Below are positions 1 through 9,296 of a DNA stretch of 64,000 nucleotides, in pieces. The DNA is from JBHGBM01 sp041946965. GTDB lineage: Bacteria; Acidobacteriota; Terriglobia; Bryobacterales; Bryobacteraceae. Position 1 is the stretch's first letter. Every line of letters begins with the position of its first letter. Under the pieces are notes generated by a model, which did not search any database, was not told the origin of the DNA, and was given only the letters and a program-made list of their open reading frames with translations. The position numbers and the translations under genes were made by a program. The stretch lies in the NCBI GenBank assembly GCA_041946965.1, contig JBHGBM010000013.1, positions 19,622-83,621 on the forward strand, in the 5' to 3' direction.

Positions 1-2176
1 CCAGCGCGGGCATGGCGGCGTTGCCGCGCGGCAGCCCGTCGGCCCCCAGGAAGCGCAGCCCGCCCTTCACCGCGAGCGCGGCGAGTTCGGGGATGGGGCT
101 GCGGGCGTAGTTGGTCTTGGCGCCCTGTTCGATGGGGCTGGCAATGCTTAGGTCGATGCCCGCGTTGCCCCGGTTGTAACGTTCGGTCACGGGACCTTCG
201 TGCTCGAAGCGGATGCCCATGTTGAGCGTGAGACGGTCCGTGACTTTCCAGTCGTCATGCGCATAGAAGGCGTAGTAGGTGTTCTGCCGCGCGGGGGAGA
301 CCCGGTTGTCGGCCGATGCGCTGGTGGCGAAGCCCAGCATGAAACTCGCAAGGCCGTGGCCCGAGGTGGCGCCCGTGCGCGTCGGGTCGGGCCCCTGCGT
401 CAACGCGCGGCCGAAAGTGAAGATGCCCGCGGCGCGCTGGGGATCGATGATGTTGTCCTGAAGCACCTGGAAACGGAAACCCGCCTTCAGCGAGTGCCTG
501 CCGGCCGTGTAATGGTTGTTCGCCAGCAGGTTGTACTGGTTCAGAAAGTTCGGATTGAAGTTCTTGTTCGGCCCCAAGGCGGTGATGTCGCCGCCGAACT
601 CGAAGCGCGGGAACACCGCGAAGGAAACGGAGCGCGCGAAACTGGCGGGGAAGCCGAGTTGGGCGATGTCGAAGCCGGCGCCGTTGAGCGAGTTCCCGTC
701 GAAATAGCGCGTCATGCCCAGGCGCACGTCCCACACCGAGCGCGGCCCCTGCACCCAGGTATAGCCGGCTGCGGCGGCGATGTTGCCGCGCCCGTAGATC
801 TCCTCGCCGTTCGGGTCTCCGGCCACCCGCGCCTGCTCGCCGTAGAACGGCGATTTGTAATTCCGGCGGTGGTTCCAGCCGTAGCGGAAGAACAGCGTCT
901 GCGCCTGTCCAACCTGGTGGTCCACGCGCGCCGAGAGGCTGGCCCACTTGAAGATGCTTTGAACCGACGGGTTCTGGTAGTTGTCCAGCAGCGTGGCCGT
1001 GGGGACGCGGTTCGGCAGCGGATAGTACTTGAGAAGGTTCTTCGCCACCGTATCGAGGCGCGACGCGGGAATCGCGTTGCCCTGGAACGGGCTCCGCACG
1101 TATCCCGAGCCCGAGGGCCGCGTGGTCAGCGGATCGTAGACCACGTACAACGCCCCGGTGCGGTTTACGGTTTGGGAGAAGTCTCCCGCACGCTCTCTCT
1201 CGGTGGGCACGATGCCGCGCCCCACGCCGGTGCTGGGCCGCCGCGTGCCTTCGAAGTCAAAGGTGTAGTGCGTGCGGTTGCGGCCGTCGTAAAGCTTGGG
1301 GATGTAGGCGGGGCCGCTCACCGCCGCGCCGTACGTGTTCAGCCGGAAATTGCTCTTGGGGAGGCCGGTCAGGTTATTGAAAAAACTGTTCGCGTTCAGG
1401 TTTTCATCGCGATGATACCAGTAGACGCTGCCGTGCATGGCGTTGGAGCCCGCGCGGGTGGAGACGTTCACAAACGCCGCGCCGGAGTGGCCGTACTCGG
1501 CATCGTAGGCGTTGGTCTGCACGCGCATTTCTTCCACGGCGTCTGGCGAAGGGTTGTAGGCCACGCGGTTGCGCGACATGTTCGGGATGCCGTCCAGCAA
1601 AAACTCCGAACGCGCCTCCGAGCCGCTGGAGGCGAACTCCGAAGGTCCCGCCGCGTCCCACGGATTCAGCGAACCGGGGCTGCCGGTGTACTGCACGCCG
1701 GGCGAGAACTGGATGAACGTGTAGGGATTCCGCCCGATCATGGGCAGGTTGTCGAGCGTGCGTTTGTCCACGATCGCGCCGATGGCGCCCGTCTCCGTGC
1801 GCAGCAGCGGGGCTTCCGCCGTGACCGTAACCGAATCGCTCAACTGCCCTAACTCGAGCGGCACGTCGACCGCGACCGTCTCGCCGGTTTGCAGTTCAAT
1901 GCCGTCGCGCAGGAATTTCTTGAACCCGGCGCACTCCACCTCGAGCCGGTAGGTCCCGGCATCGAGCAGGTTAAAGCGGTACAGGCCGGTGGCGTTGGAG
2001 CGGTCCGTGCGCACGGCGCCCGTGCCGGTGTGAATGAGCTTGAGTTCGGCGCCCGGCGCCGCCGCGCCGGAAGCGTCACGGATGACGCCCGTGAGGTTGC
2101 TCTTGTTGACCTGTCCGAAGGCCGGCCAGCACGCGGCCGCGAGCAACGCGGGGAGGATCAGGGTCGGAAGTCGCAT
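1..2176 (-). CDS. TonB-dependent receptor, Oar/carboxypeptidase-regulatory type (3' end off window)
   Basis: Outer-membrane receptor for TonB-driven uptake; the substrate cannot be read from the sequence but the neighbours suggest pectin-derived sugars. The frame starts at ATG 2176 with a clear signal peptide (MRLPTLILPALLAAACWPAFG, cut before QVNKS), then a carboxypeptidase-regulatory-like fold (GVIRDASGAAAPGAELKL ... GLYRFNLLDAGTYRLEV ... GFKKFL), a linker ending in VTVTAEAP and a plug-like stretch (IGRNPYTFIQFSPGVQYTG). Near the left edge the reading LTLNMGIRFEHEGPVTERYN is typical of the barrel strands of this family. About 725 codons are present; the family is usually 1000-1200 residues, so roughly the last third is missing. 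It is divergent from the Gfo/Idh/MocA gene. No SusD-like partner is visible. Confidence 0.9.
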   Translation of the reverse strand, partial: MRLPTLILPALLAAACWPAFGQVNKSNLTGVIRDASGAAAPGAELKLIHTGTGAVRTDRSNATGLYRFNLLDAGTYRLEVECAGFKKFLRDGIELQTGETVAVDVPLELGQLSDSVTVTAEAPLLRTETGAIGAIVDKRTLDNLPMIGRNPYTFIQFSPGVQYTGSPGSLNPWDAAGPSEFASSGSEARSEFLLDGIPNMSRNRVAYNPSPDAVEEMRVQTNAYDAEYGHSGAAFVNVSTRAGSNAMHGSVYWYHRDENLNANSFFNNLTGLPKSNFRLNTYGAAVSGPAYIPKLYDGRNRTHYTFDFEGTRRPSTGVGRGIVPTERERAGDFSQTVNRTGALYVVYDPLTTRPSGSGYVRSPFQGNAIPASRLDTVAKNLLKYYPLPNRVPTATLLDNYQNPSVQSIFKWASLSARVDHQVGQAQTLFFRYGWNHRRNYKSPFYGEQARVAGDPNGEEIYGRGNIAAAAGYTWVQGPRSVWDVRLGMTRYFDGNSLNGAGFDIAQLGFPASFARSVSFAVFPRFEFGGDITALGPNKNFNPNFLNQYNLLANNHYTAGRHSLKAGFRFQVLQDNIIDPQRAAGIFTFGRALTQGPDPTRTGATSGHGLASFMLGFATSASADNRVSPARQNTYYAFYAHDDWKVTDRLTLNMGIRFEHEGPVTERYNRGNAGIDLSIASPIEQGAKTNYARSPIPELAALAVKGGLRFLGADGLPRGNAAMPAL

Positions 2177-2188
2177 AGGGATGCAAGT

Positions 2189-2217
2189 ATTATATGGCCG
2201 GTTGATCCCAAGCCCAA
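2189..2217 (-). promoter_or_regulatory. Candidate sigma-70 promoter for the receptor at 2176
   Basis: On the minus strand TTGGGC (2217-2212) is followed after 17 bp by a perfect TATAAT (2194-2189). The -10 ends only 12 bp before the ATG at 2176, so the transcript would have a leader of about 5-6 nt. There is no Shine-Dalgarno site, which fits a near-leaderless message. Confidence 0.5.
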
Positions 2218-2251
2218 AACCATGTTATGGATGGCCGGTACAAGGAGAGCC

Positions 2252-3853
2252 ATGCAAAGACGCGATCTGCTCAAGTCAGCCGCCGCCGGCGGCGCCTTCA
2301 CCATTCTGAAGAGCGGGACATTGCGGGGGCAGAACGCCCCGAGCAACAAGCTCAATATCGCCCTCATCGGCGTGTGGGGCCGCGGAACCGCGCATTACAA
2401 TGTGCTGCGCAATGAGAACGTGGTGGCCCTGTGCGACGTCAACGACCTGCGCACGCGCGAGGCGGTGAAGCTGTTCCCTAAAGCCAAGACGTATTGGGAC
2501 TGGCGTCCCTGTCTCGACCAGAAGGACGTGGAAGCGGTCATCATCTGCACGGCCGACCATCATCACGCGTTCATCGCCAACTGGGCGCTGAACCGGAACA
2601 TGCACGTCTATTGCGAGAAGCCGATGGGGATCACGGTGGAGGAAGTCCGCACGCTTCGCGCCAATTACCTCAAGCGCCGCGCGAAGGTGGCCACGCAGCA
2701 CGGCACGCAGCGGCACGCCTATCCGAACTTCGAGCGCTTGCGGGAGCTCGTGCTGGACGGCGCCATCGGCGAGGTGAAGGTGGTGCACGCGTGGGACAGC
2801 CGGCGCCTGCCCAGGCCCGGCTATCCTCAGGCTGAAGGCATGCCTCCGGCGGGCCTGCACTACGAGCAGTGGATCGGCCCCTCGCCGTACCATCCTTACA
2901 GCCCGCAGTATTTCGGCGGCAGCTCCGGTCTGAACTGCCTTTTCTGGAACATGTACCGCGACTTCGGCGTGGGCCAGATGGGCGACATGGGCGCGCACAC
3001 CATGGACCTGCCGTGGAACGTGGTGGACGCCGGCGCTCCCACGGGCATCGAAGTGGACCAGGAGGTCAGCGACAAGTTCAACCCGGACATCACGCCGGTG
3101 AAACTGAAGGTGTGCTTCGACCATCCCGCCAATAGCTGGCGCGGCCCCATCCAGCTCTTCTGGTACCAGGGCGGGTTGAAACCGGAATCCCCCAGGGGCT
3201 ACGTGGACGTGAGCCGCATCGCCAACGGTGCCATCTTCGAAGGAACCCGGGGCGTTATTGTCGCGGACTTCACCAGCCGTGTCATTCTTCCCAACAACGA
3301 CGACGGCGACTTCACCTATTACAAGCGCCGCGACCAGTCCGGACTGCTGCCGCTGGTAGGCGGCACGGGCCAGCGCACGCAGGGCGGGGCCCCGCGCCGC
3401 CCCGGACGGCCCGGACGCGGCGGACCGGCCGCGAGCCTGCCGCCGGGCTTCACCGCCATGCCCAGCGCGGACCCGAAAGAGAACGGCTTCCCCGTGGTGC
3501 AGATGTACGAGGGCAAAGTGCCGGCCGCCATCGCGCTGCCGAACACCGCCATCGATGCGTTCCTCGAGGGCGAGCGCGCCGGCCGCACCTTCAGCGTGGA
3601 TCCGTTTCAGCAGGACTGGCTGGACGCCTGCAAGGGCAAGAGCAACCACATCGCGCATGGCATGAGCAGCAAGACCCACTGCGATTTCGACTACTCCGGC
3701 ACCATGATGGAGCAGATGCTGCTCGGCCTGGTGGCGCACCGCGCGGGCAAGAAGCTTCAGTACGATCCGGCGACGGGGCGCATCACGAATGCCGCGGAAG
3801 CCAACGCGTGGCTCAAGCGCGAGTACCGCAAGGGTTGGAAGCTGGACGGGTAG
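2252..3853 (+). CDS. Gfo/Idh/MocA family oxidoreductase with RR leader
   Basis: Predicted NAD(P)-dependent sugar or glycoside oxidoreductase of 533 residues. The start at ATG 2252 is chosen because it follows an AAGGAG site at 2243-2248 and gives a twin-arginine-like leader (MQRRDLLKSAAAGGAF) ahead of the Rossmann strand LNIALIGVWGRGTAHY. The hallmark CEKPMGITVEEV lies near residue 132. A glycine/arginine/proline-rich loop (about residues 373-395) interrupts the C-terminal domain. The frame is open further upstream but without homology-like sequence. Many secreted Acidobacteriota and Planctomycetes members have this layout. Its closeness to a DUF1080 gene suggests oxidation of glycosides to 3-keto forms; this is inferred from context. 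Confidence 0.88.
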   Translation: MQRRDLLKSAAAGGAFTILKSGTLRGQNAPSNKLNIALIGVWGRGTAHYNVLRNENVVALCDVNDLRTREAVKLFPKAKTYWDWRPCLDQKDVEAVIICTADHHHAFIANWALNRNMHVYCEKPMGITVEEVRTLRANYLKRRAKVATQHGTQRHAYPNFERLRELVLDGAIGEVKVVHAWDSRRLPRPGYPQAEGMPPAGLHYEQWIGPSPYHPYSPQYFGGSSGLNCLFWNMYRDFGVGQMGDMGAHTMDLPWNVVDAGAPTGIEVDQEVSDKFNPDITPVKLKVCFDHPANSWRGPIQLFWYQGGLKPESPRGYVDVSRIANGAIFEGTRGVIVADFTSRVILPNNDDGDFTYYKRRDQSGLLPLVGGTGQRTQGGAPRRPGRPGRGGPAASLPPGFTAMPSADPKENGFPVVQMYEGKVPAAIALPNTAIDAFLEGERAGRTFSVDPFQQDWLDACKGKSNHIAHGMSSKTHCDFDYSGTMMEQMLLGLVAHRAGKKLQYDPATGRITNAAEANAWLKREYRKGWKLDG

Positions 3854-3862
3854 GCAACGTTC

Positions 3863-4483
3863 TTACGCGTTGCGCCGCAACAAGCGGTACTCAATGCGGC
3901 GCAGCGCTCCGGTGCTCGCGTACGACGCGAAACCGAACGGCGCCGAAAGCTCGATTTCCCCAGGGCGCAGGTCTACGCGCCGCCCCGCGATGGCCACATT
4001 CACCGCGGGCTCTTCATCGATCCACGCGACGATGCGCTCGTCCGTGATCTGAATGCGGAACCTATACCACTTGCCGTTTTCGAATTCGAAGTACGCGCGC
4101 GTTTCGTTTTCCGAGGCGTCCCACCCGTCGATATTCGAGATGCCGACGATATCGCCTCCCCATCCGCCGGTCACCCAGGTGCAGGCAGATTCCCCCACCG
4201 GACAGGTCAGGCTGGCGAAGAAGTCGCCGCCTTCCATGCGCGCGGCCTCGAACCTCACTTCGTAATTCGTGCGCGGGAAGGCGCCCGTCCAGTTCACTCC
4301 GGTGAGCGGTTTTCCCGCCCCGAGCACGAGCGTTCCGTTTTCCACGCGCACTCTGCCGCGCCCGCGGAACTCCGTCTCGCGCCAGCCCGCGAGCGACTTG
4401 CCGTCGAACATCGGCTTCCATTCGCCGGCCTCGGGCGCCGCGCCGGCCAGCAGGGTGCAGATAAATTCGAAACGCGAAAGCAT
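3863..4483 (-). CDS. DUF1080 (3-keto-disaccharide hydrolase-like) protein
   Basis: A 206-residue jelly-roll protein of the DUF1080 family, whose characterised members hydrolyse 3-keto-glycosides. It begins with a weak signal-like segment (MLSRFEFICTLLAGAAPEAG), followed by the family opening FDGKSLAGWRETEF, central WTGAFPRTNYEVRFEA and the strand KWYRFRIQITDERIVAWID. Its ATG (4483) shares one base with the TAA of the upstream lyase-like gene (TAATG), so the two are very likely translationally coupled. It is the last gene of a receptor - PL22-like - DUF1080 operon and ends convergently 9 bp from the Gfo/Idh/MocA gene. That pairing suits an oxidise-then-cleave route, which is inference. Confidence 0.82.
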   Translation of the reverse strand: MLSRFEFICTLLAGAAPEAGEWKPMFDGKSLAGWRETEFRGRGRVRVENGTLVLGAGKPLTGVNWTGAFPRTNYEVRFEAARMEGGDFFASLTCPVGESACTWVTGGWGGDIVGISNIDGWDASENETRAYFEFENGKWYRFRIQITDERIVAWIDEEPAVNVAIAGRRVDLRPGEIELSAPFGFASYASTGALRRIEYRLLRRNA

Positions 4484-5691
4484 TATTGGGCCTTGGCCAC
4501 CTCGACAGCGAAGACGTACGTGGGACCGAACATGTTGGAACGGAACACCACCCACTTCCGGTCCGGCGTGAAGCTCACGTTGGGCTCGAGCCGGTACTGG
4601 TGCTTGGACATGTTCACCAATTTCTCCGCCCGCAGCACGCCGGGCTGCACGAAGCTCTTGTCGTCGATGCCGCGGTTGGGAATCAGCTCCGGGCGGAACA
4701 GGTAGATCCACTGGCCGTCCGGCGCGCGCGCCACCTGTCCGGGGTCGCCGCCATCACCGCACAGCAGAGTGCCGTCGTTGGTCACGTTGAAGTGGATGGA
4801 CCACTCGTTTCGCTGCAAGTGGTACCAGGTGCGTCGCCCGGTATCGAGGTTGTAAGCCGCCAGCCAGAAATCCTCGCCGCGCGGCGTCTGCAAATCGTAC
4901 CAGATGGTGCGGCCGTCCGCGCTCCAGAACTCGTGGCCGAAAATCTCCATCGCCATGGTGCGGGTGTGAATCCGGGTCAGCCCGGAGCCGTCCGTGCGGA
5001 TGGTCCAGATACGGTCCACTTTGTGCCACGGCCCTTCGTGGCAGAACATGATGAGCTTCGGGTCCGTGGGCGAGAACAGCAGGTGGTTGAGCCAGTCGTT
5101 GCTCTTGTGGATGGTCTTGACTTCGCCGGTCTCCACGCTGATGGTGAACAGTCCCATGGGAAGGCGCGCCGCCCAGCGCTCTTCCATCATCTGGCCCTTG
5201 TTCCTGGGCTGATCGAGCGAACGGGTCTGCTGCGTGCGTGGGCCGCCGTAGTCCTGGCCTTGCCCCTCGATGTAGGTTCCGGCGAGCAGGCTTTCATCGG
5301 CGTTGACGGTGGAAACCCCGCCGCGCGGCGGCAACGTTCCGATGCGGCGCGTCTGACCGCTCTCAATATCGGTGAAGAAGACGGCGCCCTCGCGGATGTA
5401 GTACACGCGCGGATGCTTGCGCCCGGCCTCGATGAGCCGCGCGCGCCCCTGCACGACCTGTTTGGTTTGCCGTGTGGCCAGTTCGAGCGTGTAGATCCCG
5501 TCCGGCGTGGTGTAGACCAGCTTCTTGCCGTCCGCCGTGTAGCCGTTCTGGTTGAAGTAGAGGCTGGCGCTATCCGGCTCGCTCGTCAGGCGGATGACGC
5601 GGTGGCCTGTATCGGGGTCGATCCACGAAGCGGGCGGCTCCGCCGCGCCCAAGAACAAACAGGCAACCAGTGTGGCAAGCATGGTTCTCAT
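4483..5691 (-). CDS. Oligogalacturonate lyase-like beta-propeller (PL22 family)
   Basis: A 402-residue secreted seven-bladed propeller resembling oligogalacturonate lyase, which splits short oligogalacturonides by beta-elimination. After a signal peptide (MRTMLATLVACLFLGAAEP) come the family opening WIDPDTGHRVIRLTSEP and the histidine-bearing stretches NDWLNHLLFSPTDPKLIMFC, HEGPWHKVDRIW, GHEFWSADGRTIWYD and NEWSIHFNVTNDGTLLCGDGG, where the metal-binding His residues of the family are expected. The C-terminus repeats the propeller closure (LEPNVSFTPDRKWVVFRSN). An AAAGGA site precedes the ATG at 5691. The gene lies 14 bp downstream of a TonB-dependent receptor, probably in one operon. Bacterial Ogl enzymes are often cytoplasmic, so an exported form is notable. 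Confidence 0.83.
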   Translation of the reverse strand: MRTMLATLVACLFLGAAEPPASWIDPDTGHRVIRLTSEPDSASLYFNQNGYTADGKKLVYTTPDGIYTLELATRQTKQVVQGRARLIEAGRKHPRVYYIREGAVFFTDIESGQTRRIGTLPPRGGVSTVNADESLLAGTYIEGQGQDYGGPRTQQTRSLDQPRNKGQMMEERWAARLPMGLFTISVETGEVKTIHKSNDWLNHLLFSPTDPKLIMFCHEGPWHKVDRIWTIRTDGSGLTRIHTRTMAMEIFGHEFWSADGRTIWYDLQTPRGEDFWLAAYNLDTGRRTWYHLQRNEWSIHFNVTNDGTLLCGDGGDPGQVARAPDGQWIYLFRPELIPNRGIDDKSFVQPGVLRAEKLVNMSKHQYRLEPNVSFTPDRKWVVFRSNMFGPTYVFAVEVAKAQ

Positions 5692-5705
5692 TGTATGTCC
5701 TTTGC

Positions 5706-8700
5706 TCAGAAAGCCAGCTTCAGCGAAAACTGGATGGACCGGGGCGAGTTCTGCTGCCCGGTCACGCGGCCGAAGTTGGCGTTGTTGATGTCGAGCGACG
5801 CCGGGCCGCTGAAGATCACGGCGTTGGCCACGTTGAACGCTTCGGCGGTGAAGTTCAGCCCGGCGCGCTCCGTGAAGCGGAACCGCCGTGTGATCCCTAT
5901 GTCCTCATTCCAGAAGCCCGGATTGTACAAGCCGAAGGCGCCCGCGCCGGGTGTATTGCCGTAAGTGTAAGGAGCGGGGTTCATGAAGGCCTTGGCATCC
6001 AGAAATGCGGGCCGCGCGCCGAGCAGATCGCCGCTGCCCCAGTCTCCGTTGATGCGAACGGAGCCGTTGAAGTTGGGGTTATAGGACGCGCGGCAGCCTC
6101 CCGCGTTCGGCAGGTTGCAGCTCGCGGCGATGATGCCGTAGGGCAGGCCCGACCGCAGCCGCGTGATGCTGGAGAGCCGCCAGCCGCTGAGGAGGGCGCG
6201 CGCGGCCGCATTTCCCGGGTTGATCGCGCGCCCCGCGCCGAACGGCAGCCCGTAAACCACCATGGCGTTGAACACGTGGCGGCGGTCGCTTTCGCCATGC
6301 GTCTTTTCGTTCTGCCAGAAGTAGGCGGAGCGGCCCGTGCCCGCATCGGAAAGCGTCTTGCTCCAGGTGTGGTTGATGTTAAACGTCAATCCGGAAGACA
6401 TGCGCTTGACGAGCGTAATCTGAAGCGAGTTGTAGTTCGAGCTCGCCAGGTTCACGAAATCCGTGCCGGTTCCCGTGTACTGCGGAAACGGCCGGAGCAT
6501 CTGTGCGAAGGTGCCGCGGAAATTCGGAAACGGCAGGGCGATATCGGGGACGATCGCACGCGCCGAGGCCAACGTGGTGGCGTTCACCTGCGAGGTGAGC
6601 AGGTTGCCAAGCACGAGGTAACGCGGGTGAATCTGGGCCGACCAGATGCCCAGCCCGCCGCCGCGCAGCAGTTTTCCATTGCTGCCGGCGTAACCCGCGG
6701 TCAGCGTGAGCGAGGGTGTGATCGACCGCTGAACGGAAAAGTTCCAGTTCTGATAGCGGGGCGGCCGGGCTGCGTTCTCCGGGTTGTCGAAGCTGACCCC
6801 GCCGCCGGAAGGCTTCTCGTTCGTGAACCCGGTGTTCAGTGTGGAATCGAAGAACGGGGGCTTCTGGTAGGCCGGAACGCCATCGTCCCAGTCAAACGCG
6901 GGGCTGAAGGTGTCGAGCGAGCTGAACCCGGGCGACGCCGTATAGCCAAGCTTCCCGGTACCCTCGCGCGCGCCGCCGCGCCCGCCGACGGCTCCGTGAC
7001 GGCTGTACATCATGCCGTAGCCCGCCCGCAGCACGGTCTTGTCACCGAGCTTGTAAGCGATGCCGATGCGCGGCCCCCAGTTGTTATGGTGCGTTTGAAT
7101 CCTGGTGCGGCAGTTGCAATAGAGCGGCGATTGCCCATTGCCGCCGAACTGCAACGCGCCGCGGAAGTTGCCGGCGGCGGGATTGGGAACGTCCGGGTTG
7201 AACCACGAGACGCGGTCCCGCACTTCCACGTAAGGCTGCATCAGGTCGTACCGCAGCCCGGCGTTCACGGTGAGGTTGCGGGTGATCTTCCAGTCGTCGC
7301 TCACCCACCACGCGTAATTGCGAAACCGCGCGCCGGAGGTCACCACCGAATCCTCAATCACGTTGGAGGAATTCAGCGTGCCCAGCAGATAGCTGGCGTA
7401 CGCGTTGCCCGTGGTATTGTCGATCCGGCCGGCGGTGAACCCCGCGGTCTGCGCGTTGCTGAACGCCGCATTGAACAGGGTTCCGTCCCACCGGGCGCGA
7501 TAGTTGTCCTGAAGCCGCTGCGCCTGAAAGCCCGCCTTCACCGAATGGCTGCCGCGCACCCACTGGAAGTTGTCCTGGAGCGTGAAATTGTTCAGCGCGT
7601 CCAGGAACGGCCGCGCGTCGGTGCCGCGCCAGCTTTGCGGCGCGTTGGGGCCCGCGAAAGATACCTCGGGGAAGGATTCCGTGGCATCGCCTTTGGGCAG
7701 CCCCTTGATCCCGGCCTTTTCCACCCAGTTGCTGCCGATGGTGGGATTGGTGATCGGGATCCACAGCCGCGAGACGCCGAAACTCACCTGGTTCACCATG
7801 CTGGCGGTCATGACCCAGGTGTGTTTCACCTGCCCGACGGTGGGCACTTCATCCACCACGCGCGTCACCACGAAGGGCAGCGGCAGCGGAACCGGATTGC
7901 CGCGGACCGCGCTGCTCTGGTTGTGCGAGCCGCGCGAGAACAGCACCGCGAACCGGTGCGCGTCAGTGGCGTTCAGATCGGCCTTGATGTTGACGTTGGC
8001 ATTGTTGAAGCCCACACCCTTGTTGTTGTTGAGGAAGTTATTGGCGATGCCGGAGTGGGTCGGCGCGGGCATCGGCTCCTGGAAGAACCTGGATGCGGAA
8101 GAGATGCGGCTGGCGGGAATGACTTTCCCGGCGAACGGCTGCCGGGTGCAGTTGGCGCCCGCCGGGCACTGCGTGCTGGCAGGATCAAAAATGTTTACGG
8201 GCAGCTCGCTGAAATCGCCGGTGCGCATTTTGGCCGTGGGGATGGTGACGAAGCGGTAGTCCGTAGCCACCCGGTAGCGGTACGCGTCGTAGGAGCCGAA
8301 GAAGAAGATGCGGTTCTTCCGGACCGGCCCGCCGATGGTGAACCCGAACTGGTTCTGGTTCTGCTGCGGGCGCTTGGGGGAAAAGAAGCCGCGCGAATCG
8401 AGCACCGTGTTGCGCAGGAATTCGTACGCCGAGCCGTGCAACTGGTTGGTGCCCGACTTGATGGTGTAGTTCTCCGAGCCCTGGCCGTTGTACTCCACCG
8501 ATTGGCCGCTGGTCTCCACCTGGAACTGATCCACGGACTCCACCGACACCGCGAATTGCAGCGCTCGGCTTTCGCCCTGGCGGACGGCGTCGGTGATCGG
8601 CAGGCCCTCCAGGTACACGTCCTTCGAGAAACTCTGGCCGCCGTTGACGAAACCGAACGTGCCGCCCTCCTGCACTCCGGGCATCAGGTAAATAAAAGCG

Positions 8701-9158
8701 GCGGGGTTGCGCGGATTGCCGTCGCCCATGGTGAGGGGCAGCGCCGTGTACATGTCATTGCGCACCGTCTGGCCCATGCGGGCGTCCGAAGTGTTGAGCT
8801 CCGGCGGGGCGGCGGTGACGGTGAGGCTCTCCGAGGTGGCGCCCACCTCAAGTTGAAGATTCATCTCCACGGTGCTCAGGGCATCCAGCACCACCTGTTC
8901 CTGCACCGTGGTGCGGAAGCCCGGAGCCGACGCCGCGATCTTGTAGGTTCCCACAGGCAGCGGGGCAATCACGTATAGCCCGGCAGGCGTCGTCTCGCGC
9001 CGGGTCTCCACTCCCGTAGCGACGTTGGTTGCGATGACAGCGGCGCCGGGCACCACGGCGCCCGTCGCATCAGTAACCGTTCCTTTAATGGTCCCGCCGC
9101 CGCCGATTTGCGCGCACAGCGGGGCCGCCCACAACAGCCAAAAGGCGATTGACCGCAC
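5706..9158 (-). CDS. TonB-dependent receptor, Oar/carboxypeptidase-regulatory type
   Basis: Complete 1150-residue outer-membrane receptor. The start is GTG at 9158, preceded by AAGGAG with 6-8 bp spacing, and opens with the signal peptide MRSIAFWLLWAAPLCA. Residues about 22-105 form the carboxypeptidase-regulatory-like domain (GTIKGTVTDATGAVVPGAAV), then SLTVTAAPPEL and a plug containing the NGGQSFSKDVYLEGLPI stretch; the rest is a 22-strand-type barrel that ends in the aromatic FSLKLAF. It heads an operon with the PL22-like and DUF1080 genes, which suggests import of oligogalacturonides or related sugars. The very long open frame on the opposite strand is a composition artefact. Confidence 0.93.
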   Translation of the reverse strand: MRSIAFWLLWAAPLCAQIGGGGTIKGTVTDATGAVVPGAAVIATNVATGVETRRETTPAGLYVIAPLPVGTYKIAASAPGFRTTVQEQVVLDALSTVEMNLQLEVGATSESLTVTAAPPELNTSDARMGQTVRNDMYTALPLTMGDGNPRNPAAFIYLMPGVQEGGTFGFVNGGQSFSKDVYLEGLPITDAVRQGESRALQFAVSVESVDQFQVETSGQSVEYNGQGSENYTIKSGTNQLHGSAYEFLRNTVLDSRGFFSPKRPQQNQNQFGFTIGGPVRKNRIFFFGSYDAYRYRVATDYRFVTIPTAKMRTGDFSELPVNIFDPASTQCPAGANCTRQPFAGKVIPASRISSASRFFQEPMPAPTHSGIANNFLNNNKGVGFNNANVNIKADLNATDAHRFAVLFSRGSHNQSSAVRGNPVPLPLPFVVTRVVDEVPTVGQVKHTWVMTASMVNQVSFGVSRLWIPITNPTIGSNWVEKAGIKGLPKGDATESFPEVSFAGPNAPQSWRGTDARPFLDALNNFTLQDNFQWVRGSHSVKAGFQAQRLQDNYRARWDGTLFNAAFSNAQTAGFTAGRIDNTTGNAYASYLLGTLNSSNVIEDSVVTSGARFRNYAWWVSDDWKITRNLTVNAGLRYDLMQPYVEVRDRVSWFNPDVPNPAAGNFRGALQFGGNGQSPLYCNCRTRIQTHHNNWGPRIGIAYKLGDKTVLRAGYGMMYSRHGAVGGRGGAREGTGKLGYTASPGFSSLDTFSPAFDWDDGVPAYQKPPFFDSTLNTGFTNEKPSGGGVSFDNPENAARPPRYQNWNFSVQRSITPSLTLTAGYAGSNGKLLRGGGLGIWSAQIHPRYLVLGNLLTSQVNATTLASARAIVPDIALPFPNFRGTFAQMLRPFPQYTGTGTDFVNLASSNYNSLQITLVKRMSSGLTFNINHTWSKTLSDAGTGRSAYFWQNEKTHGESDRRHVFNAMVVYGLPFGAGRAINPGNAAARALLSGWRLSSITRLRSGLPYGIIAASCNLPNAGGCRASYNPNFNGSVRINGDWGSGDLLGARPAFLDAKAFMNPAPYTYGNTPGAGAFGLYNPGFWNEDIGITRRFRFTERAGLNFTAEAFNVANAVIFSGPASLDINNANFGRVTGQQNSPRSIQFSLKLAF

Positions 9159-9222
9159 GGCCGGCTCCTTTTCAGAGATATAGTAGCCGGATTGTCTTAC
9201 CCCGGCGGTACGTTAGTATACT

Positions 9223-9238
9223 CCCGCCCCCGGGCGGG
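9223..9238. repeat. GC-rich inverted repeat between two receptor genes
   Basis: CCCGCC (9223-9228) and GGCGGG (9233-9238) form a perfect 6-bp stem with a 4-nt loop, in the divergent spacer between two receptor genes. It sits just after a TATACT (9217-9222) and upstream of the better promoter at 9257-9286. It might be an operator; no known regulator motif is recognised. Confidence 0.3.
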
Positions 9239-9256
9239 TGGCGGGGGCACGCCCGC

Positions 9257-9286
9257 TCGACCATTCAGATCCGGTTCGCGTAGAAT
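9257..9286 (+). promoter_or_regulatory. Candidate promoter for the receptor at 9297
   Basis: TCGACC (9257-9262), an 18-bp spacer and TAGAAT (9281-9286). The hexamer ends 10 bp before ATG 9297 and no Shine-Dalgarno site intervenes, so a near-leaderless transcript is likely. The in-frame ATG at 9285 overlaps the -10 hexamer, which argues for 9297 as the true start. Confidence 0.45.
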
Positions 9287-9296
9287 GGACCCGACT

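Noticed and set aside
200..1852. 550-codon plus-strand frame at the left edge
   Set aside because: It is the complement of the partial receptor gene, whose minus-strand reading has a signal peptide and receptor motifs.
5670..8978. Open frame of more than 1000 codons on the plus strand
   Set aside because: It is antisense to the receptor at 5706-9158, is rich in Arg, Ala, Val and His and has no recognisable domain. It follows from high GC and codon bias on the coding strand.
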